Assembly: GCA_002716165.1 (NCBI GenBank)
Contig: PAZT01000048.1
Location: forward strand, 1-22,206
DNA from: Deltaproteobacteria bacterium
Lineage (GTDB): Bacteria; SAR324; NAC60-12
Length of the DNA stretch: 22,206 nucleotides
Direction: 5' to 3'
Under the pieces are notes generated by a model. The model was not told where the DNA came from. It saw only the letters and a list, made by a program, of their open reading frames with translations, and searched no databases. The position numbers and the translations under genes are program-made. Position 1 is the first letter of the stretch, and each line of letters opens with the position of its first letter. Shown piece by piece: positions 1 through 8,341 of this stretch.

Positions 1-940
1 CAGAGGCAGGAGTTCCAATTCCACCTGCAGCTCCAACACGAATAGTGCGTGAATATCCATATTTTTCCTGAAATTTTTCACGCAATTCTATAATAGCTGG
101 AAGGAGGGAAACAAGTGGACGATTGTCTGTGTGTCCTCCTGAATCAGCTTCAACAGTAATATCATCTGCCATAGGAACCTCCGCTGCAAGCTGAGCCTGT
201 TCCCTTGTAATACTTTTTTCCTCAACCAAATTATTTAATATTGCTTCAGGAGCTGGTGCCATAAATTTTGAAGCTACTTCCGCCCTAGAAATTTTTGCAA
301 TTACCCTGTTTGTTATTTCAATCTGGTTTTCTGAATTCCTTCTTAAGCCTGCCACTCTATAACGAACAATATTTGGAGTTAAACCAAGAAAAGCAGAGGC
401 TTCAACTGTTCTAACACGATATTTTAAGTATAAATCAACTGCAGCCCTTTCAATTGCTTCTTCGCTTGGACTATGTATCAAGTTAAAAGCATAAGGGCCC
501 ACAGGCAAAGCCTTCTGAATTTTGTTTATTGATTGCTCAATTATGGAAGGAAGTAAACCTGCAGCACCAAATGAACTGAGTAAGCCAACTTTACCTGAAG
601 AAATAACAAGATTTTCTGAGGCTATTCCATTTGCCATAGATCCAGTCATATAGGCCATTTTTAAACCATAAAAGTTGATGAATTCCCTATCCCCCAGCTG
701 GTTTATTTTAAGAGGCAGTGCTTGACCGAGAAAAACACTCAATTTGTCAGAAGAAGACTTATCCATATCCTCTTTGATACAAACTCCAACTGAATCTCCA
801 TTTTTGACAATATAGCATGTTTTTTCTAGCTGGAGCAGCTTGTCACATATTTCTTCATCAGTATATGATACTAACTCAGGAACAATTTTCAGTTTTGTAA
901 AATTATCTTTAATTTCTGAATCCAAAAGAACTTTTTTCAT
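1..940 (-). CDS. pfaD: PfaD-type trans-acting enoylreductase, 3' end cut by window edge
   Basis: Reading from the ATG at 940, 313 codons are visible before the gene leaves the window; family members are usually around 540 residues, so about 40% is missing at the C-terminus. The protein is a flavin-dependent 2-nitropropane-dioxygenase-like TIM barrel that supplies enoyl reduction in trans to polyunsaturated-fatty-acid and some polyketide synthases. Family signatures seen: YGLKMAYMTGSMANGIAS followed by a GKVGLLSSFGAAGL stretch in the first third, then GPYAFNLIHSPSEE, TVEASAFLGLTP, the KISRAEVASKFMAPAP stretch, MADDITVEADSGGHTDNRP, and the glycine-rich RVGAAGGIGTP near the cut. It lies 29 bp downstream of lepA on the same strand, with no clear Shine-Dalgarno site. 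Partner pfaA-C genes would be expected to the left, outside the window. Assignment to the PfaD family is firm; the product of the pathway is not known. Confidence 0.92.
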   Translation of the reverse strand, partial: MKKVLLDSEIKDNFTKLKIVPELVSYTDEEICDKLLQLEKTCYIVKNGDSVGVCIKEDMDKSSSDKLSVFLGQALPLKINQLGDREFINFYGLKMAYMTGSMANGIASENLVISSGKVGLLSSFGAAGLLPSIIEQSINKIQKALPVGPYAFNLIHSPSEEAIERAAVDLYLKYRVRTVEASAFLGLTPNIVRYRVAGLRRNSENQIEITNRVIAKISRAEVASKFMAPAPEAILNNLVEEKSITREQAQLAAEVPMADDITVEADSGGHTDNRPLVSLLPAIIELREKFQEKYGYSRTIRVGAAGGIGTPAS

Positions 941-969
941 TAATTTAGAATAAATTTATTCGATTATTT

Positions 970-2784
970 TCAGCGTTCAATTTTCAGGACAGCCATAAAT
1001 GCTTCCTGAGGGACTTCGACTGAGCCGACACGTTTCATTCTTTTTTTGCCTTCTTTCTGCTTTTCCAGCAGTTTTCTTTTTCGTGTTATATCTCCTCCAT
1101 AACATTTTGCTGTTACATCTTTGCGCTGTGCACCCTGCGTTTCGCGGGCTATAACTTTAGCCCCAATGGCGGCTTGAATTGCAACTTCGTACATCTGTTT
1201 TGGAATAAATTCTTTAATTTTTTTTGCCAGCTCACGACCCTTAAATTGAGCCTTGTCACGAGGAACAATCAAGGACAATGCATCCACTATATCGCCATTT
1301 AGAAGTATGTCCAGTTTGACCAATGCGCCTTTACGAAAATCAATCAGTTCATAATCTAAAGATGCATATCCCTTAGAAATTGATTTTAGCTGATCATAAA
1401 AATCTAATACAATTTCATTTAAGGGAATTTCATATTCAAGCATAACACGATTTGGGGCAGGATACTCCATAAGGCTCTGAAATCCCCTCCGCTCCTGTGC
1501 AAGTTTCATAATTCCCCCAACATATTCCTGAGGTGTCAAAATCCGGGCACGAATATAGGGCTCTTTAATGTGATCAATTTCAATTGGAGATGGCAGTTGA
1601 GAAGGATTATCAATCGAGATGACTACTCCTTTTTTAAGATGAACCTCATATACAACACTTGGTGCAGTTGTAATGAGACGCAGGTTAAATTCTCTCTCCA
1701 ATCGTTCCTGTGCAATCTCCATATGCAAAAGACCTAGAAATCCACAACGAAAGCCAAAGCCAAGTGCGGCAGAAGTTTCCATTTCATAGCTAAGAGATGA
1801 ATCATTCAAAGACAATTTTCGTAATGCTTCTTTAAGTTCTTCATACTGTGCGCTTTCTACAGGAAAAATTCCACTGAAAACCATAGGTTTTGCCTCAGTG
1901 TAACCAGAAAGTGGTTCGGTGTCTACATTACCAACTTTAGTAATAGTATCACCGATAATTGTGTGCCCTATGGTTTTTATTGATGCACTCAAAAAACCAA
2001 CCTCACCCAGTTTAAGTTCTTCTCGTTGTTCGGGAAATGGAGTGAAGACACCAAGTTGGAACACTTCATATTCCTTTCCAGTTGCCATAAATCGAATTTT
2101 GTCCCCAATTTTTACGTCTCCGTCTACAATCCTTATCATCAGAACAATGCCTAGATAAGAATCAAACCAGGAGTCAAAGATTAGGGCGCGTAGAGGAGCT
2201 TCAGAATCACCAGATGGAGGAGGGATATAATCCACGATCTGTTGCAGAACCTCAGGAATTCCAATACTTTTTTTTGCGCTTACCCTAGCAGCATTGCTGC
2301 TATCAAGACCGATAATGTCCTCAATTTCTTGGCAAACCTTATCTGTCTCTGCAGAAGGTAGATCTATTTTGTTCAACACAGGAAGAACTTCCAAATTATT
2401 ATCAATTGCCATATAAACATTAGCTAAAGTCTGGGCTTCCACACCCTGAGCCGCATCAACAACAAGGAGTGCCCCTTCACATGCAGCAAGTGAGCGGGAA
2501 ACTTCATAGGTAAAATCAACATGTCCTGGAGTGTCTATAAGATTTAACATGTATTCTCTGCCGTCTTTTGCACGGTAATTTAAGCACACCGTTTGTGATT
2601 TTACAGTAATGCCCCTTTCCCGTTCAATATCCATTTTATCAAGCAGTTGTTCTTGTGCCTCCCTTTCAGTGACCGCTCCTGTTTCTTTCATTAAGCAGTC
2701 TGCCAGTGTCGACTTTCCATGGTCAACATGTGCAATTATTGAGAAGTTTCGGATCAGGCTGGATTCAGGGGGGTTGTTTTTCAT
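970..2784 (-). CDS. lepA: Elongation factor 4 (LepA), ribosomal back-translocase GTPase
   Basis: A 604-residue translational GTPase that acts on stalled or mis-translocated ribosomes. The P-loop AHVDHGKST, the ERERGIT switch I region, DTPGHVDF and NKIDLPSA are all present in the first third, and the basic LepA-specific C-terminal domain (GAKVIARETQGAQRKDVTAK, then a KRKLLEKQKEGKKRMKR stretch) is intact. Length matches the family (about 600). I chose the ATG at 2784, which gives MKNNPPESS before the conserved LIRNFSIIAHVDHGK; an in-frame TTG four codons upstream (2796) is possible but adds nothing conserved. No Shine-Dalgarno sequence is visible. The signal-peptidase gene that follows lepA in many proteobacteria is absent; pfaD follows instead. 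Confidence 0.97.
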   Translation of the reverse strand: MKNNPPESSLIRNFSIIAHVDHGKSTLADCLMKETGAVTEREAQEQLLDKMDIERERGITVKSQTVCLNYRAKDGREYMLNLIDTPGHVDFTYEVSRSLAACEGALLVVDAAQGVEAQTLANVYMAIDNNLEVLPVLNKIDLPSAETDKVCQEIEDIIGLDSSNAARVSAKKSIGIPEVLQQIVDYIPPPSGDSEAPLRALIFDSWFDSYLGIVLMIRIVDGDVKIGDKIRFMATGKEYEVFQLGVFTPFPEQREELKLGEVGFLSASIKTIGHTIIGDTITKVGNVDTEPLSGYTEAKPMVFSGIFPVESAQYEELKEALRKLSLNDSSLSYEMETSAALGFGFRCGFLGLLHMEIAQERLEREFNLRLITTAPSVVYEVHLKKGVVISIDNPSQLPSPIEIDHIKEPYIRARILTPQEYVGGIMKLAQERRGFQSLMEYPAPNRVMLEYEIPLNEIVLDFYDQLKSISKGYASLDYELIDFRKGALVKLDILLNGDIVDALSLIVPRDKAQFKGRELAKKIKEFIPKQMYEVAIQAAIGAKVIARETQGAQRKDVTAKCYGGDITRKRKLLEKQKEGKKRMKRVGSVEVPQEAFMAVLKIER

Positions 2785-2949
2785 GTATATATACAAACGT
2801 TTTTGTAATATAACAAATTGTTGGCTATGACCATTTTTCGTTTGTTGTTTATTTTAAAAAGGATTAGCACATACTTTTTAATTAACAAATTAATCTAAAT
2901 TTTATAGTTGAATAGAAATAAATTAATTAAATTATTTTCAAGAAGTTTT

Positions 2950-2977
2950 TTGTTAAATTATGACACAATTCTATAAA
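2950..2977 (+). promoter_or_regulatory. Candidate sigma-70 promoter for the acyltransferase gene
   Basis: TTGTTA (2950-2955), a 16-base spacer and TATAAA (2972-2977) form a reasonable -35/-10 pair on the plus strand, inside the 325-bp divergent gap between lepA and the acyltransferase. A start near 2984 would give a leader of about 125 nt that contains the inverted repeat at 3031-3088. The region is very AT-rich, so chance matches are likely. Confidence 0.25.
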
Positions 2978-3030
2978 AAAATCGAGATATGACTGCTTTG
3001 CTCGTAGCTTAGATCTTTATTAAATTTCTA

Positions 3031-3088
3031 GAAGAGAAAAAGTTTTCAGGTTTTCATAAAGTTCTTAATCTGCTATCTTTTTCTCTTC
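3031..3088. repeat. 12-bp perfect inverted repeat with 34-base loop upstream of the acyltransferase
   Basis: GAAGAGAAAAAG at 3031-3042 is repeated exactly in reverse complement as CTTTTTCTCTTC at 3077-3088. The pairing stops cleanly on both sides (A opposite A outside, T opposite T inside). The right arm ends 21 bases before the ATG at 3110. It could be a leader stem-loop or two half-sites of an operator. One arm is all purine and the other all pyrimidine. Confidence 0.5.
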
Positions 3089-3109
3089 ACCTGACCAATT
3101 TGAAAAAAA

Positions 3110-4045
3110 ATGTTTGAAACTAAAAAAAACAAATTTAGTAAGGGATCTCTAAGATTTCGTCATCGTCTTGAGTATTTAATTTTCAGCAGTCTAAAACGGT
3201 GGGGAGAATCCGCATCAGAAAAATCACTAGAACGTGGAACTTTAATGCTTGATATACTTCTTTTTTATTTACTTCGTATCTGCCGAAAAATAGTGAAAAT
3301 AAATTTAGAGTTTGCTTTTCCAAACTTAACATCAATAGAACGCAAAAAAATAGCTCGTGAAAATTATAGATGGTTTGCGCGTTTTTGCATTGACGTCCTT
3401 CATATGGACGCATGGAAAGATCGCACATCAGAGATAATAGACTTTAAAAATCCTGAAATACTGGAACAGGCTTTATCTGAAAAAAAAGGGGTTCTTCTTA
3501 TCAGTGGTCATTTCGGAAACTGGGAAATGATTGCCCCAGCATTAGCTGAGAAGGGCTATAAACTTGTAATGTATGTTGGAAGACAAACCAATCCACTCAC
3601 AAATCAGCTTCAAAATTCTGCTCGTGCTAGTTTTGGTGTGGAAACAATCGAAAAAGGTAAAAAAGCAACATTACAAATGGGAAGAGCACTTGCTGGTAAT
3701 AAAATTATTGCAATGCTAGTTGACCAAAATGATAATAAAACAGAACTTTTTGTAAATTTTTTTGGTAAGCTTGCATCATGCAGTAAAGGTACCGCTGCAT
3801 TCCATGTACTGCGTAGAAGTCCTGTTGTGCTTGTGACTTGCCCTTATGTTGGTAATCGTTTAGAACTTAATTTTCAGCATATTCCTTTTAAGCTGACTGG
3901 AAATCAGAAAAAAGACACCCAAGAAATTACCCAGAAAATAACTTCAGCACTTGAAACAGTAATACGTCAATATCCAGAACAATATTTCTGGATGCATCGC
4001 CGTTGGAGGGCCAGACCTCCTCAAGAACCTGAAAAAATTTACTAG
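3110..4045 (+). CDS. Lipid A biosynthesis-type lysophospholipid acyltransferase (LpxL/HtrB family)
   Basis: A 311-residue member of the LpxL/LpxM (HtrB) family, which transfers acyl groups from acyl-ACP to lipid A precursors at the inner face of the inner membrane. The family HX4E catalytic motif is seen as HFGNWE (His134, Glu139) in the context GVLLISGHFGNWEM. A second block is MLVDQND at about 202-208, and the protein closes with the typical WMHRRWR (294-300). There is a hydrophobic patch around 47-57 (LDILLFYLLRI) but no obvious cleavable signal. It is followed after 16 bp by the dipeptide epimerase gene, so the two probably share a transcript. Which secondary acyl position it modifies cannot be told from the sequence. 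The ATG at 3110 has no Shine-Dalgarno site; a shorter start at Met46 would lose family-like sequence. Confidence 0.9.
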   Translation: MFETKKNKFSKGSLRFRHRLEYLIFSSLKRWGESASEKSLERGTLMLDILLFYLLRICRKIVKINLEFAFPNLTSIERKKIARENYRWFARFCIDVLHMDAWKDRTSEIIDFKNPEILEQALSEKKGVLLISGHFGNWEMIAPALAEKGYKLVMYVGRQTNPLTNQLQNSARASFGVETIEKGKKATLQMGRALAGNKIIAMLVDQNDNKTELFVNFFGKLASCSKGTAAFHVLRRSPVVLVTCPYVGNRLELNFQHIPFKLTGNQKKDTQEITQKITSALETVIRQYPEQYFWMHRRWRARPPQEPEKIY

Positions 4046-4061
4046 TAACATCATTGAAAAA

Positions 4062-5081
4062 ATGAAAAAAATGAATTTAAGGAAACTTAAAATATACACA
4101 GAAAATTGGAGTGAAGAACCATTCTCTATATCAAGAAGCTATGAAGATAATTTCGATGTTGTGGTAGTTGAGCTGGAACAGAATGGTGTTAAGGGCTGGG
4201 GTGAAGGGTCACCAACTGAACACTACAATGAGTCTGTTCAACAAAATAAAACACTTATAGAAAATTTTAGGGAGTTACTTGAAAATGGAATGTCACGTCA
4301 AGAACTTAAGCAGGTATTTCCAAAAGGTGCTGCCAGAAACGCGGTAGACTGTGCAATTTGGGACCTTGAGGCAAAACTTGCAGGTAAAAGAGTTTGGGAA
4401 TTACCAGATATTGCAAAGCATCTGGCAGTAAAAGGGAATTCTAAGGTAGAAAATGTTACAACTGTTTATACGCTGAGTCTAGATACTCCAAAAAAAATGG
4501 GAGAAGCTGCTGCAAAACATGCAATTCGACCGTATTTGAAAATCAAACTGACTGGTGATGGTGATCTAGAACGCCTAGCTGCTATTTCGAAGAATGCTCC
4601 CAACTCCCGTTTGATCGTTGATGCCAATGAAGGATGGACACTTGAGCATTATCAGCGTTTTGTGCCTGAATTAAAGTCTCTTGGAGTGGAAATGGTTGAA
4701 CAGCCTTTCCCCGCTAACAAGGACAGTATCCTGAAAACACTGGATAGACCCCTTCCAGTCTGTGCTGATGAGTCCTGCCATGAGACTTTAGATCTTGAAC
4801 GTTTAAAAGGGCTTTACGACTTTGTGAATATAAAGCTTGATAAAACAGGGGGACTTACGGAAGCTCTAAATTTGCAGAATCATGCAGAAAACATGGGATT
4901 CCAAACCATGGTTGGGTGTATGTCCTCAACATCACTTGGTATCGCACCTGCATTTTTAATAGCTCAGCGCGCCCAAATTGTTGACCTTGATGCCCCACTT
5001 TATCTTTACGAAGACAGAGCTTCACCCTTGCAATATAAAATTAGTGAAGTATCCCCCCCTAATGCAGAATTGTGGGGATGA
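4062..5081 (+). CDS. Dipeptide epimerase, enolase superfamily (L-Ala-D/L-Glu epimerase-like)
   Basis: A 339-residue enolase-superfamily protein of the muconate-lactonising subgroup. The acid/base lysine pair is in YLKIK (Lys160, Lys162). The three metal ligands are Asp187 (VDANEGW), Glu213 (EQPF) and Asp236 (CADES), and the opposite-face lysine is Lys258 (NIKLDKTGG). Near the end, VDLDAP (Asp308, Asp310) matches the DxD motif that dipeptide epimerases use to hold the substrate amino group, which favours this function over cycloisomerase or o-succinylbenzoate synthase. In known relatives the enzyme converts L-Ala-D-Glu from murein turnover to L-Ala-L-Glu for catabolism. It sits 16 bp behind the lipid A-type acyltransferase. 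The exact dipeptide is unproven. A second ATG lies three codons in. Confidence 0.85.
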   Translation: MKKMNLRKLKIYTENWSEEPFSISRSYEDNFDVVVVELEQNGVKGWGEGSPTEHYNESVQQNKTLIENFRELLENGMSRQELKQVFPKGAARNAVDCAIWDLEAKLAGKRVWELPDIAKHLAVKGNSKVENVTTVYTLSLDTPKKMGEAAAKHAIRPYLKIKLTGDGDLERLAAISKNAPNSRLIVDANEGWTLEHYQRFVPELKSLGVEMVEQPFPANKDSILKTLDRPLPVCADESCHETLDLERLKGLYDFVNIKLDKTGGLTEALNLQNHAENMGFQTMVGCMSSTSLGIAPAFLIAQRAQIVDLDAPLYLYEDRASPLQYKISEVSPPNAELWG

Positions 5082-5228
5082 TCTATTAAAAAAATGTTAC
5101 CATCCTTCTTTTAGTTTGAAAGTTTATTTCAATTAACATGCTGAGCTTTGAAATCTCTATTTAAACCTAAAAAAATATCTTTTTTTTGCAACCTTAGGAA
5201 AACAACATATTTGATAAATCTAAAATTT

Positions 5229-5259
5229 CTTTAAATTTGTCTTTAAGAAGTATTTAAAG
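5229..5259. repeat. 8-bp inverted repeat upstream of the MFS transporter gene
   Basis: CTTTAAAT (5229-5236) is mirrored by ATTTAAAG (5252-5259) with a 15-base spacer, 16 bases before the ATG at 5276. It could be an operator or a weak hairpin. The composition is almost pure A/T, so it may be coincidence. Nothing else of note is visible in the 194-bp gap 5082-5275. Confidence 0.2.
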
Positions 5260-5275
5260 TTGAATTTAAGTCTAT

Positions 5276-6598
5276 ATGAAAAAACCCTCCAAGAAAATAC
5301 CAATAATTATTCTCCAAAGATTTAAGATTATTTTCCGACCTAATGGACCTGTTTTTTACGGATGGTGGATAGTAGCTGTTGCATCTTTTGTTATGTATTT
5401 GGGATCCCTTTTTTGGGTACAAAGTTATGGTGCCTATGCAGTAATATTTAATCGTGAATTTGGATGGAGTATGACTATGCTTGCAGCCGCATACACTTTG
5501 ACACGTATTGAAAGTGGACTTCTTGGTCCTTTCCAAGGGTGGTTGACTGATCGTTATGGACCTCGTCTTGTTATAAGTATTGGCCTGCTAATGTACGGCA
5601 TTGGACTACTCTGTCTAACTCTCGTCAAAACAATTCAAATTTATTTTTTAGCGGTTGTTATCATTTCAATTGGAATCAGTCTAGGAGGATATCAAACATT
5701 GATGGTTGCAATTGTAAATTGGTTTCAACAACATCGCACTAAAGCTATTGCTCTAACTCAACTGGGGCACAGCTTAGGCGGGCTAAGTGTGCCAATTTTG
5801 GCATACGGGTTGGAGGAATTTGGTTGGCGTACAATAGCTCTTACTTCAGGGTTCGCATCAATTTTCCTTGGCATACCTCTAGTTCAACACATACGTCATA
5901 GACCTGAAGAAAAAAATGAAGTAGTAGACGGTAAGATTATAGGAGAAAATTACAATGACCGTTTGGAAATAAAAAGTGATATTGTATCTGCAAGCTGGCA
6001 GAATGCTTTAAGAACTCGAGCATTCTGGTTTATCTCGGTTGGGCATGCAATTGCTTTACTGTCAGTTTCAGCAGTACTTGTACACCTTATCCCGCACCTG
6101 ACTAATACCCTGAGAATGGAACTGACTGAAGCTGGATTGGTATTTTCAACTGTAAGCATCTCTCAAATTATTGGACTTTCTTGCGGAGGTTATTTAGGAG
6201 ATCGTTTTAGCAAGCGGATAATCTGTTCTTACTGTATGATTTTTCATGGTAGTGGAATGTTAGTGCTTGCGTTTTTTGATGATTACATAATGGTTCTTTT
6301 GTTTTCTGTTCTTCACGGAATTGCCTGGGGTATCCGGGGACCTCAAATGGTAGCGATTCGTGCAGATTATTTTGGAACCAGATCCTTTGGAAAAATCTTT
6401 GGGATTTCATCAATGGTGGTTATGTTTGGAACAATGTTAGGACCTCTTATAAGTGGGCTGGTTGTAGATCATTATGGAATATATCGAAACGCATTTATAA
6501 GTTTTGGTTTGATAAGCTTTCTAGGAGCAGTTCTTTTTTTCTTTTCTCAAAAACCAAATTTCACTGCTCAAAAGATTCAGAAGATAAATTCAACCTAA
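5276..6598 (+). CDS. MFS transporter, probably 12 membrane segments (OFA/MCT-like)
   Basis: A 440-residue major facilitator with hydrophobic segments throughout and a polar central loop at about 206-245 separating two halves. Motif A is clear in the first half (GWLTDRYGPRL, 88-98) and present in weaker form in the second half (GYLGDRFSKRI, 305-315). The N-terminus is short and basic and leads into FYGWWIVAVASF, a start often seen in oxalate/formate-antiporter-like and monocarboxylate-type MFS proteins. The sequence near 390-400 (MLGPLISGLVVDHYG) also fits that group. It should import or exchange a small organic anion, but the substrate cannot be read from the sequence. It is separated from the epimerase by 194 bp and probably has its own promoter. 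It converges with the DUF1326 pseudogene; no convincing terminator is seen between them. Confidence 0.88.
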   Translation: MKKPSKKIPIIILQRFKIIFRPNGPVFYGWWIVAVASFVMYLGSLFWVQSYGAYAVIFNREFGWSMTMLAAAYTLTRIESGLLGPFQGWLTDRYGPRLVISIGLLMYGIGLLCLTLVKTIQIYFLAVVIISIGISLGGYQTLMVAIVNWFQQHRTKAIALTQLGHSLGGLSVPILAYGLEEFGWRTIALTSGFASIFLGIPLVQHIRHRPEEKNEVVDGKIIGENYNDRLEIKSDIVSASWQNALRTRAFWFISVGHAIALLSVSAVLVHLIPHLTNTLRMELTEAGLVFSTVSISQIIGLSCGGYLGDRFSKRIICSYCMIFHGSGMLVLAFFDDYIMVLLFSVLHGIAWGIRGPQMVAIRADYFGTRSFGKIFGISSMVVMFGTMLGPLISGLVVDHYGIYRNAFISFGLISFLGAVLFFFSQKPNFTAQKIQKINST

Positions 6599-6692
6599 AG
6601 TTAAAATTTATTTTTTGAATATAATATTCCTAAGGGTTAGTTTGAAGGCCCCAAAGAAACCTTAATACTTAAATACATAATAGGTAATTAAA

Positions 6693-7329
6693 TCATTGAC
6701 GAATGATTCCCGAATTATTCAAGTGTAATTCAGCAAGGTGGGAGTGTGTACCTTTATTTTTGGTCAACTCAATTCCACTATGTGTCTTTACACTGCCACT
6801 AGCCATCTCAGCAATGGTGAACTCAAAACCATCTGGAATTTCTATTCTCGCTCAATGCTCAGCGCCTGTAACTGCATTCTTTATCGGTTCCACATTAAGT
6901 TCAAAAACACCGTCAACTAATACAAGGCCTGTGCGTGCCTCCATATCAGCTTCTATTTTGATAGGTAAGTAAAGTGTTTTATGACGAATAGAAGTCATAG
7001 CATTGATAACCCAAAAGATAGTCGCAAGTTCCACAGTATCTTCTCCAGAAACAATTTTTTCTAGTGCATTTCTCTGATCTTCAGTAGCATGGTCATCAAT
7101 AATTATAAGCCGCTCACCATTACCTTCAAGAATAGGTCCTGGCCACTTTGCCAGCATACCTACATTCAAATTATCAAGCGAAACTCCTCAGTAAAAACCT
7201 TTTTCAATCCGAAACCCGTCTGCAGCTTCACAAGTGCCATTAAGTAGGCAAGGCATCAAATTGACAAGGGCAGCCGTATGCACAGTTACAATTTGCAACT
7301 AGAACTGCATGTATCTCCCAAGGTGTCAT
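6693..7329 (-). pseudogene. Decayed DUF1326 family gene (one frameshift, two internal stops)
   Basis: Conceptual translation from the ATG at 7329 begins MTPWEIHAVLVANCNCAYGC and continues PCQFDALPT, the cysteine-rich N-terminal signature of DUF1326 (CNC..GCPCQF..LPT). Codon 30 is then TAA (7242-7240). Moving to the next frame at 7241 restores the family sequence: NGTCEAADGFRIEKGFY, a TGA at 7190-7188, GVSLDNLNVGMLAKWPGPIL, EGNGERLIIIDDHATEDQR and on to IKNAVTGAEH. A second TGA (6854-6852) interrupts where relatives often have Arg, after which ARIEIPDGFEFTIAEMASGS and a tail ending in AELHLNN run to a TGA at 6695-6693. The whole spans about 212 codons, close to full family length. It lies 43 bp downstream of kdsD. 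DUF1326 has no established function that I know of. Confidence 0.88.
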
Positions 7330-7372
7330 TTAGTCTATTAACTTTATGATTTATTAAAACCAGAACAACAAA

Positions 7373-8338
7373 TTAGTACACTCCTGAACGAAGAATGTAG
7401 TAAATTTGAACAATACCAATAGGACGGTTTTCTTTATTAGTTACAACTAGGCAAGTTATCGAATGTGTTTCCATTATATGCAGAGCTTTGGCTGCCAGTG
7501 CATCCGGTGATATTGTTTTTGGCTTCGGACTAGCATAGTCCCGCAAAGGCCGTTCAAGAAAATTATTACCTTTTTCAAGTAGGCGCATTAAATCACCCGT
7601 GGTAAAAACACCACTGATTTTTTCATCTTGATTGACGGCAACTATTATTCCAAGGTTTTTGCTTGACAAAACGTTCATTGCCTCACGCATAATAATTTTT
7701 TCAGGTACAATTGGCAGCATTTCACCTTCAATCATTACATCCTTAATTCTTATAGTAAGCTTGCGTCCAAGACTGCCCCCTGGATGAAATACTGCAAAAT
7801 CATCTTGACTGAACTGACGTTTTTCCAGCAAACACATCGCAAGAGCATCGCCAAGTGCCAGAGTTGCTGTGCTACTTGCCGTGGGTGCTAAACCAAGCGG
7901 GCAAGCTTCCTTTTTAACTGCTACTGAAAGATGAACTGTAGATGCCTTGGCAAGAGTGGAATCAGAGTTTCCAGTAATTGCAATCATAGGAATTCCCAGC
8001 GTAGTGACGTGTCCAATCATCTGCAGTACTTCAACAGTTTCACCACTGTAGGAAAAAGTAATAATTGCATCCTTTCTAGAAATAATTCCCAAATCTCCAT
8101 GTGAACTTTCTCCAGCATGAAGAAACAGAGAGGGTGAACCAGTACTGGTAAGTGTTGCTGCAATTTTTTGGGCAATCAATCCACTTTTTCCCATTCCAGC
8201 AAGGATGATTTTTCCCTGGCAGTCATAAAGAATATTTACTGCCTGTTCAAAGTTATAGTCAAGACGTTTGTTGATCTCTTCAAGACCAGCGATTTCAATT
8301 GTCAGTGTTTCGCGTGCGCGCTTCAACAATTTTGACAT
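7373..8338 (-). CDS. kdsD: D-arabinose 5-phosphate isomerase (Kdo pathway)
   Basis: Interconverts D-ribulose 5-phosphate and D-arabinose 5-phosphate, the first step towards Kdo of lipopolysaccharide. The 321-residue protein has an N-terminal SIS domain (about 1-190) and two CBS domains (about 200-321). The SIS motifs GMGKSG (48-53), HAGESSHGDLG, FSYSGETVEV, CPLGLAPTASS and FHPGGSLG are present. With a constant offset of eight, the four catalytic residues of E. coli KdsD (Lys59, Glu111, Glu152, His193) correspond to Lys51, Glu103, Glu144 and His185 here, so the enzyme should be active. The ATG at 8338 is 3 bases after the dapD stop, which suggests translational coupling. GutQ-type paralogues cannot be excluded, but the LPS-rich context supports kdsD. 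Confidence 0.95.
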   Translation of the reverse strand: MSKLLKRARETLTIEIAGLEEINKRLDYNFEQAVNILYDCQGKIILAGMGKSGLIAQKIAATLTSTGSPSLFLHAGESSHGDLGIISRKDAIITFSYSGETVEVLQMIGHVTTLGIPMIAITGNSDSTLAKASTVHLSVAVKKEACPLGLAPTASSTATLALGDALAMCLLEKRQFSQDDFAVFHPGGSLGRKLTIRIKDVMIEGEMLPIVPEKIIMREAMNVLSSKNLGIIVAVNQDEKISGVFTTGDLMRLLEKGNNFLERPLRDYASPKPKTISPDALAAKALHIMETHSITCLVVTNKENRPIGIVQIYYILRSGVY

Positions 8339-8341
8339 ATT

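Noticed and set aside
2782..2796. TTG at 2796 as the lepA start
   Set aside because: An ATG four codons downstream gives a normal LepA N-terminus and no Shine-Dalgarno site supports the TTG.
1919..2830. Plus-strand open frames inside lepA
   Set aside because: They are antisense to a fully conserved LepA and encode nothing recognisable.
5168..5190. A7/T8 run hairpin downstream of the epimerase as a terminator
   Set aside because: It is pure A/T with no GC stem; such runs are common in this sequence.
6602..6692. Bidirectional terminator between the MFS gene and the DUF1326 pseudogene
   Set aside because: TAAGGGTT/AAACCTTA (about 6630-6665) pairs at seven of eight positions but has a long loop and no T-tract; not convincing.
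6852..7190. TGA read as a sense codon (Trp or Sec) in the DUF1326 gene
   Set aside because: The two TGAs replace different expected residues, a separate frameshift is also present, there is no visible SECIS-like context, and dsbD, gmhB, the epimerase and xdh genes use TGA as their normal stop.
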